Source: Pseudomonadota bacterium | GTDB taxonomy: Bacteria; Myxococcota; Polyangia; GCA-2747355; JACKDQ01 | Length of the DNA stretch: 9,073 bases | Direction: 5' to 3' | Assembly (NCBI GenBank): GCA_030591195.1 | Contig: JAUVBO010000055.1 | Coordinates: 1-9,073 of the forward strand | In this document: positions 5,841 to 9,073 of the stretch, one piece after another | Numbering within the stretch: position 1 is the stretch's first letter | How the letters are laid out: every line of letters begins with the position of its first letter | Translations under genes and position numbers: made by a program | Notes under the pieces: model-generated | The model's database searches: none | Told to the model about the DNA's origin: nothing | The model's input: only the letters and a program-made list of their open reading frames with translations

Positions 5841-7775
5841 ATGATGCGAAAATCGCTGACATCGCTCCTCATATCGCTCTCGGTGCTCGCGGTCGTGTCG
5901 GACGCAGGCGCTCAGCAGCGGCCGATCACGCCCATGGGCGGCGAGGCGCCGACCCTCGGCGTCCGCCTGCCGGTGCCGGCGCTGGTGGGCAGCGGCGACG
6001 CGTCGGCGCTCGAGACCAACCCGGGCGCGCTGGGGACGCTCCGCTCGTGGAGCCTCTACTACCACCACGCGGGCATGCGCGAGGCGGGCCGAGTCGGTGG
6101 CACCGGGGACGCCTTGTTCCTCGCCACGCCGATGCCCTTTCTTCGTTCACTGGTGATCGGCACCGGGCTCCAGTGGCTCCGCCCCTCGTCGACCATCGGC
6201 TATGCCGACAGCGTCAAGCTTGGCTTCGGGCTCGCCTGGCACTCGCCGCGGGTCTCGCTCGGCATCGGCTACCACGGCTTCATCGCCGACGGCGACCCGG
6301 CCCTCGACGGCCACGAGACCGTCGACCTCCGGCTGGTGATCCGCCCGACCCAGTGGATCGCGGCGGGCTTCGCAGTCCGCGACCTGGCCACCCCGGTCTA
6401 CGACGGCTTGCCACTGCAGCGGACCTACGACCTCGAGCTCGCCTTCAGGCCCGCCCTCAGCCGCCGCCTGGAACTCGGCCTCGGGCTACGGATCGGCGAA
6501 CGCCGGGGCGACCTCGATCCGCGGGTCCGCCTCTCGCTCGAGCCCCTGCGCGGCTTGCGCCTGCTCGGTGACGTGGAGGTCGTGCGCCGGGACTTCTACC
6601 GCACCGGCGATCGCGCGACCGACGTGCGGGCGACCATCGCGCTCGGGATCAACCTCGAGCGGATCGGCATGATCTTCTCCACCACGCTCGGCCGCAAGAT
6701 GCGCGAGGCTGGCCCGCTGGCCGACGAGGACGCCCGCTCGGTGTTTCAGGGCGTCGGCGTGACGCTCGCCCTGTCGGGCGAGCGCCGCCCGCCGCTGGTC
6801 GAGACCCGCCAGCGGCTCGTCGATCTCAAGCTCACCGGCGCGATGACCCAGCGCAAGATGGTCCGGCTGGTCACCCTGGTGACGCGCATCGAGCGACGCA
6901 AGGACGTCTCGGCGGTGCTGCTCCACATCGACGGCCTCGGCGTCGGCTGGGGACAGGCCCAGGAGATCCGACGGTTGATCAAGCGCCTGCGCCGGGCGGG
7001 CAAGCAGGTCTACGCCTACGTCCAGGCGCCGGGCGCCCGCGGCTACTACATCGCCTCAGCCGCCCAGCGGGTACTGCTCGATCCGGACGGCGGGATCAAC
7101 CTCACCGGCCTCGCCGCCCAGGCGCTCTACCTGCGCGGCATGTTCGACCTGATCGGCGTCGAGCCCCAGTTCATCAAGATCGCCGAGTACAAGAGCGCCC
7201 CCGAGATGTTCACCCGCAAGGGCGCCTCGCCAGCGGCCTGGCGCGTGCGCAACGCGCTGCTCGACGACATCTTCAGCCAGTTGGTTGACGGCATTGCCAA
7301 GGACCGCGGCAAGAAGCGCGCTCGGCTGCGCAAGCTGATCGACGAGGGCCCGTTCACGCCCAAGCGTGCGCTCGCCGCCGGGCTGGTCGACAAGCTGGTG
7401 GCCCCCGAGGACCTCAAGCGGGAGGTGGCCCGCGAGGCCCGGGCGGTACCCACGACACCGTCCGCGCTGACCCGCTCTACCGACCGCTGGCCGGTGGGCC
7501 CCGCGGTGGCGGTGATCGTCATCGACGGCGACATCGTCCGCGGCAAGAGCCGCACGGTGCCGGTGGTTGGCCGCCGCATCGCCGGCGACGAGACCGTGGT
7601 CGCGTCGCTCGACTGGGCGCGCCGCAGCGACCGCGTGCGCGGCATCGTGCTGCGGATCAACAGCCCCGGCGGCTCGGCGCTGGCCAGCGCCCACATGTGG
7701 CGGGCGGTACGCCGCGCCCGCAAGGTCAAGCCGGTGGTCGTGTCGTTCGGCGACGTCGCGGCCTCGGGCGGGTAA
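5841..7775 (+). CDS. sppA: SppA signal peptide peptidase with beta-barrel-like N-terminal domain, cut short by an in-frame TAA
   Basis: This is the N-terminal 644 codons of an S49-family signal peptide peptidase, a membrane-associated serine protease that degrades leftover signal peptides. The signal peptide is residues 1-24 (cleavage AGA before QQ). Residues about 35-315 consist of alternating short strands with aromatic and glycine-rich turns (ALETNPGALG, LGFGLAWHSPRVSLGIGYHGF, RLELGLGLRIGERR), like an outer-membrane beta-barrel. The protease part begins near 322: a first ClpP-like repeat with the general-base lysine K451 in EYKSAPEMF, and a second with RINSPGGS (605-612) and nucleophile S642 in GDVAASGG. 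TAA then replaces the first tyrosine codon of the usual ASGGYY motif. The downstream coding sequence continues in the same frame, so the intact gene would give 850 residues. The ATG at 5841 is chosen for the signal peptide; ATG at 5802 is an in-frame alternative. As read, the product keeps both catalytic residues but lacks the end of the second protease repeat and is probably inactive. Confidence 0.85.
   Translation: MMRKSLTSLLISLSVLAVVSDAGAQQRPITPMGGEAPTLGVRLPVPALVGSGDASALETNPGALGTLRSWSLYYHHAGMREAGRVGGTGDALFLATPMPFLRSLVIGTGLQWLRPSSTIGYADSVKLGFGLAWHSPRVSLGIGYHGFIADGDPALDGHETVDLRLVIRPTQWIAAGFAVRDLATPVYDGLPLQRTYDLELAFRPALSRRLELGLGLRIGERRGDLDPRVRLSLEPLRGLRLLGDVEVVRRDFYRTGDRATDVRATIALGINLERIGMIFSTTLGRKMREAGPLADEDARSVFQGVGVTLALSGERRPPLVETRQRLVDLKLTGAMTQRKMVRLVTLVTRIERRKDVSAVLLHIDGLGVGWGQAQEIRRLIKRLRRAGKQVYAYVQAPGARGYYIASAAQRVLLDPDGGINLTGLAAQALYLRGMFDLIGVEPQFIKIAEYKSAPEMFTRKGASPAAWRVRNALLDDIFSQLVDGIAKDRGKKRARLRKLIDEGPFTPKRALAAGLVDKLVAPEDLKREVAREARAVPTTPSALTRSTDRWPVGPAVAVIVIDGDIVRGKSRTVPVVGRRIAGDETVVASLDWARRSDRVRGIVLRINSPGGSALASAHMWRAVRRARKVKPVVVSFGDVAASGG
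7773..7775 (+). other. In-frame TAA interrupting sppA after the catalytic-serine motif
   Basis: The codons read GCC TCG GGC GGG TAA TAC GCC GCC, where SppA homologues have Ala-Ser-Gly-Gly-Tyr-Tyr. A single C-to-A change in a TAC tyrosine codon explains it. No length change occurs and no other stop is seen before 8391. Confidence 0.9.
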
Positions 7776-8393
7776 TACGCCGCCTGCGGTGCGGACAAGA
7801 TCTTCGCCCTGCCGGCGACGATCACCGGCTCGATCGGCATCTTCAGCGGCAAGTTCAACCTCGCTGGCCTGCTGAAGAAGATCGGCGTCAGCGTCGAGTC
7901 GGCGGCTCGCGGCAAGCGCGCCCTGCTCAACGCCTTCGACCGCAGCTACACCAAGGAGGAGCGCGAGCTGATCCTCAAGCGGCTGCGCTACTTCTACCAG
8001 CGCTTCGTCAAGGCGGTCTCGGATGGCCGCAAGATGAAGACCGCCGAGGTCGACAAGGTCGCTCGGGGTCACGTGTGGACCGGACGCCAGGCGCGGGCCC
8101 GCAAGCTGGTCGACGCCGACGGCGGGCTGGTGGACGCGCTGCACGAGGTGAAGCGTCGCGCCGGGCTGTCGGTGGACCGGCCGATACCGATCGTCGTGCT
8201 GCCGCGACCACCGAGCAGCCTGCTCAGCCGGGCGATGAAGCTGGCCGGCGGGCGTAGTGCGCAAGCCGACGGGGTCCTGCCCGCCGCGCTGCGGCGGGTG
8301 CTGGGCACGATCCCCCCCTCGCTGCTCGAGGCCCGCTCGGGAGAGCCGATGACTCGCCTCCCCTTCCGGCTCGAGCTCGATCAGCAAGACTAG
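7776..8393 (+). pseudogene. sppA: C-terminal part of the SppA peptidase, downstream of the premature stop
   Basis: These 205 codons continue sppA in the same frame to TAG at 8391-8393. They begin with YAACGADKIFALPATITGSIG, the direct continuation of the ASGGYY motif, and contain the family-typical RGHVWTGRQARARKLVDADGG (about residues 742-762 of the full protein). They complete the second ClpP-like repeat and add a family-variable tail. There is no ribosome site or start codon near 7776; the first in-frame ATG is at 8034, past most of the conserved part, so independent translation of a useful protein is unlikely. Codon use and conservation look undamaged, which argues for a very recent mutation, a base-calling error, or readthrough rather than an old pseudogene. 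Confidence 0.8.
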
Positions 8394-8409
8394 GAGCAGG
8401 GCCCGGGCG

Positions 8410-9073
8410 ATGAGCAAGACCAGCAAGAAGAGAGACAGAGACCAGGACCGGAGCTCGGCCAGAACGGGGAGCCGACTGTGGTGCGGCGTGGACATCGGCG
8501 GCACCAAGCTGCACGCGGTGGTCAACAACGGCGCCGGCGAGGTGCTCGCCACCGCGCGATGCAAGACCAAGGGCCAACGGGGATTCACCGCCGTGATGCA
8601 GCGGGTGGCCGAGCTCGTGGGCACTGCCTGCGATGAGGCCGGGATCCGGGTCAAGCACCTGGCGGCGGTGGGCGTCGGCGCGCCGAGCCCGATCCTCGCC
8701 GACGGCACGGCGCTCAATGCGCCGAACCTCGGCTGGCAGGGCGTCCCCCTGGTCCCGGTGCTCGCGCGATCGCTCGAGCGGCCGGTCTACGCCGCCAATG
8801 ACTGCGACGCCGGCACCCTCGGCGAGCACGCCTTCGGCGCCGGACGCGGCGCGGCGATCCTCGCCGGCCTGTTCATGGGCACCGGGCTCGGCGGTGGGCT
8901 CGTCCTCGGCGGCAAGATCCTCAACGGCGCCAACCACACGGCAGCCGAGGTGGGCCACATGGTCGTCTCGGTGGGCGGGCGCCCCTGCGGCTGCGGGCGC
9001 CGCGGCTGCCGCGAGGCCTATGCGTCCAGGACCGGCTTCGCTCGTCGGAGCGCCGGGGCGAGCCGCTGCGGGC
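8410..9073 (+). CDS. ROK-family sugar kinase (glucokinase-like), 3' end outside window
   Basis: The first 221 residues of a ROK kinase are present; these ATP-dependent enzymes phosphorylate glucose or other hexoses and N-acetyl-hexosamines in the cytoplasm. Visible motifs are the phosphate-binding GVDIGGTK (26-33), AAND with catalytic D131, the MGTGLGGG loop (156-163), and the ROK zinc site made by H183 in EVGHM and C193, C195 and C200 in CGCGRRGCRE. There is no DNA-binding helix-turn-helix at the N-terminus, so this is an enzyme rather than a NagC-type repressor. The first 20 residues are a charged Lys/Arg/Asp/Ser extension before the core; the start at 8410 follows sppA by 16 bp, and AGGAG overlapping the sppA stop lies 13 nt upstream, rather far for a ribosome site. 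The gene is likely co-transcribed with sppA and so could suffer polarity from the premature stop. Substrate cannot be decided from this fragment. Confidence 0.92.
   Translation, partial: MSKTSKKRDRDQDRSSARTGSRLWCGVDIGGTKLHAVVNNGAGEVLATARCKTKGQRGFTAVMQRVAELVGTACDEAGIRVKHLAAVGVGAPSPILADGTALNAPNLGWQGVPLVPVLARSLERPVYAANDCDAGTLGEHAFGAGRGAAILAGLFMGTGLGGGLVLGGKILNGANHTAAEVGHMVVSVGGRPCGCGRRGCREAYASRTGFARRSAGASRCG

Noticed and set aside
7773..7775. UAA recoding as selenocysteine or pyrrolysine insertion
   Set aside because: Those use UGA and UAG. The expected residue at this site is Tyr, one base change away, and another gene in the window ends normally with TAA.
7056..8717. 553-codon open frame on the minus strand across the sppA stop and into the ROK gene
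   Set aside because: It is a shadow of two recognisable plus-strand genes, with Ala/Arg/Asp-rich low-complexity translation and no motifs. It does not explain the TAA in sppA.

Overview
The window is very GC-rich, densely coded DNA with no RNA gene, CRISPR array or transposon that I can see. Two secreted proteins end in a Cys-x-Cys motif, a short hydrophobic stretch and a run of five arginines. This is the MYXO-CTERM type of surface-sorting tail, and with the Pkn-type Ser/Thr kinase and the Asp/Pro/Gly-rich linkers it points to a myxobacterium or other member of Myxococcota. The assignment is inference; no rRNA or marker gene is present.

Layout. (1) 1-1675, plus strand: the 3' end of a PAP2-family membrane phosphatase, then after 10 bp a Ser/Thr protein kinase with a C-terminal membrane anchor. 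(2) 1723-4473, plus strand: a 916-residue secreted protein with a signal peptide, a zinc N-acetylmuramoyl-L-alanine amidase fold split by a golvesin-like domain, an FN3 domain, a C-terminal alpha/beta-like region and a MYXO-CTERM tail. (3) 4482-5663, minus strand: a second MYXO-CTERM protein with a DOMON/CBM9-like beta-sandwich and a repetitive Asp/Pro/Gly linker. It converges on the amidase gene with only 8 bp between the stop codons, and the two arginine-codon runs form an inverted repeat across both stops. (4) 5664-5840: the only sizeable non-coding stretch, a divergent promoter region holding a 13-bp dyad. (5) 5841-8393, plus strand: an SppA-type signal peptide peptidase with a predicted beta-barrel N-terminal half. 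It is interrupted by one in-frame TAA directly after the catalytic-serine motif; the rest of the gene continues in the same frame to a TAG at 8391. (6) 8410 to the window end: a ROK-family sugar kinase, cut by the edge.

Most of the genes concern the cell envelope: lipid phosphate handling, peptidoglycan or glycan hydrolysis, surface anchoring and membrane proteolysis. The kinase (signalling) and the ROK kinase (sugar entry) sit at the flanks. I see no defence, mobile or biosynthetic system. The points most worth checking are the nonsense codon in sppA, the barrel-SppA fusion, the golvesin-split amidase and the hairpin made by two convergent sorting-signal tails.
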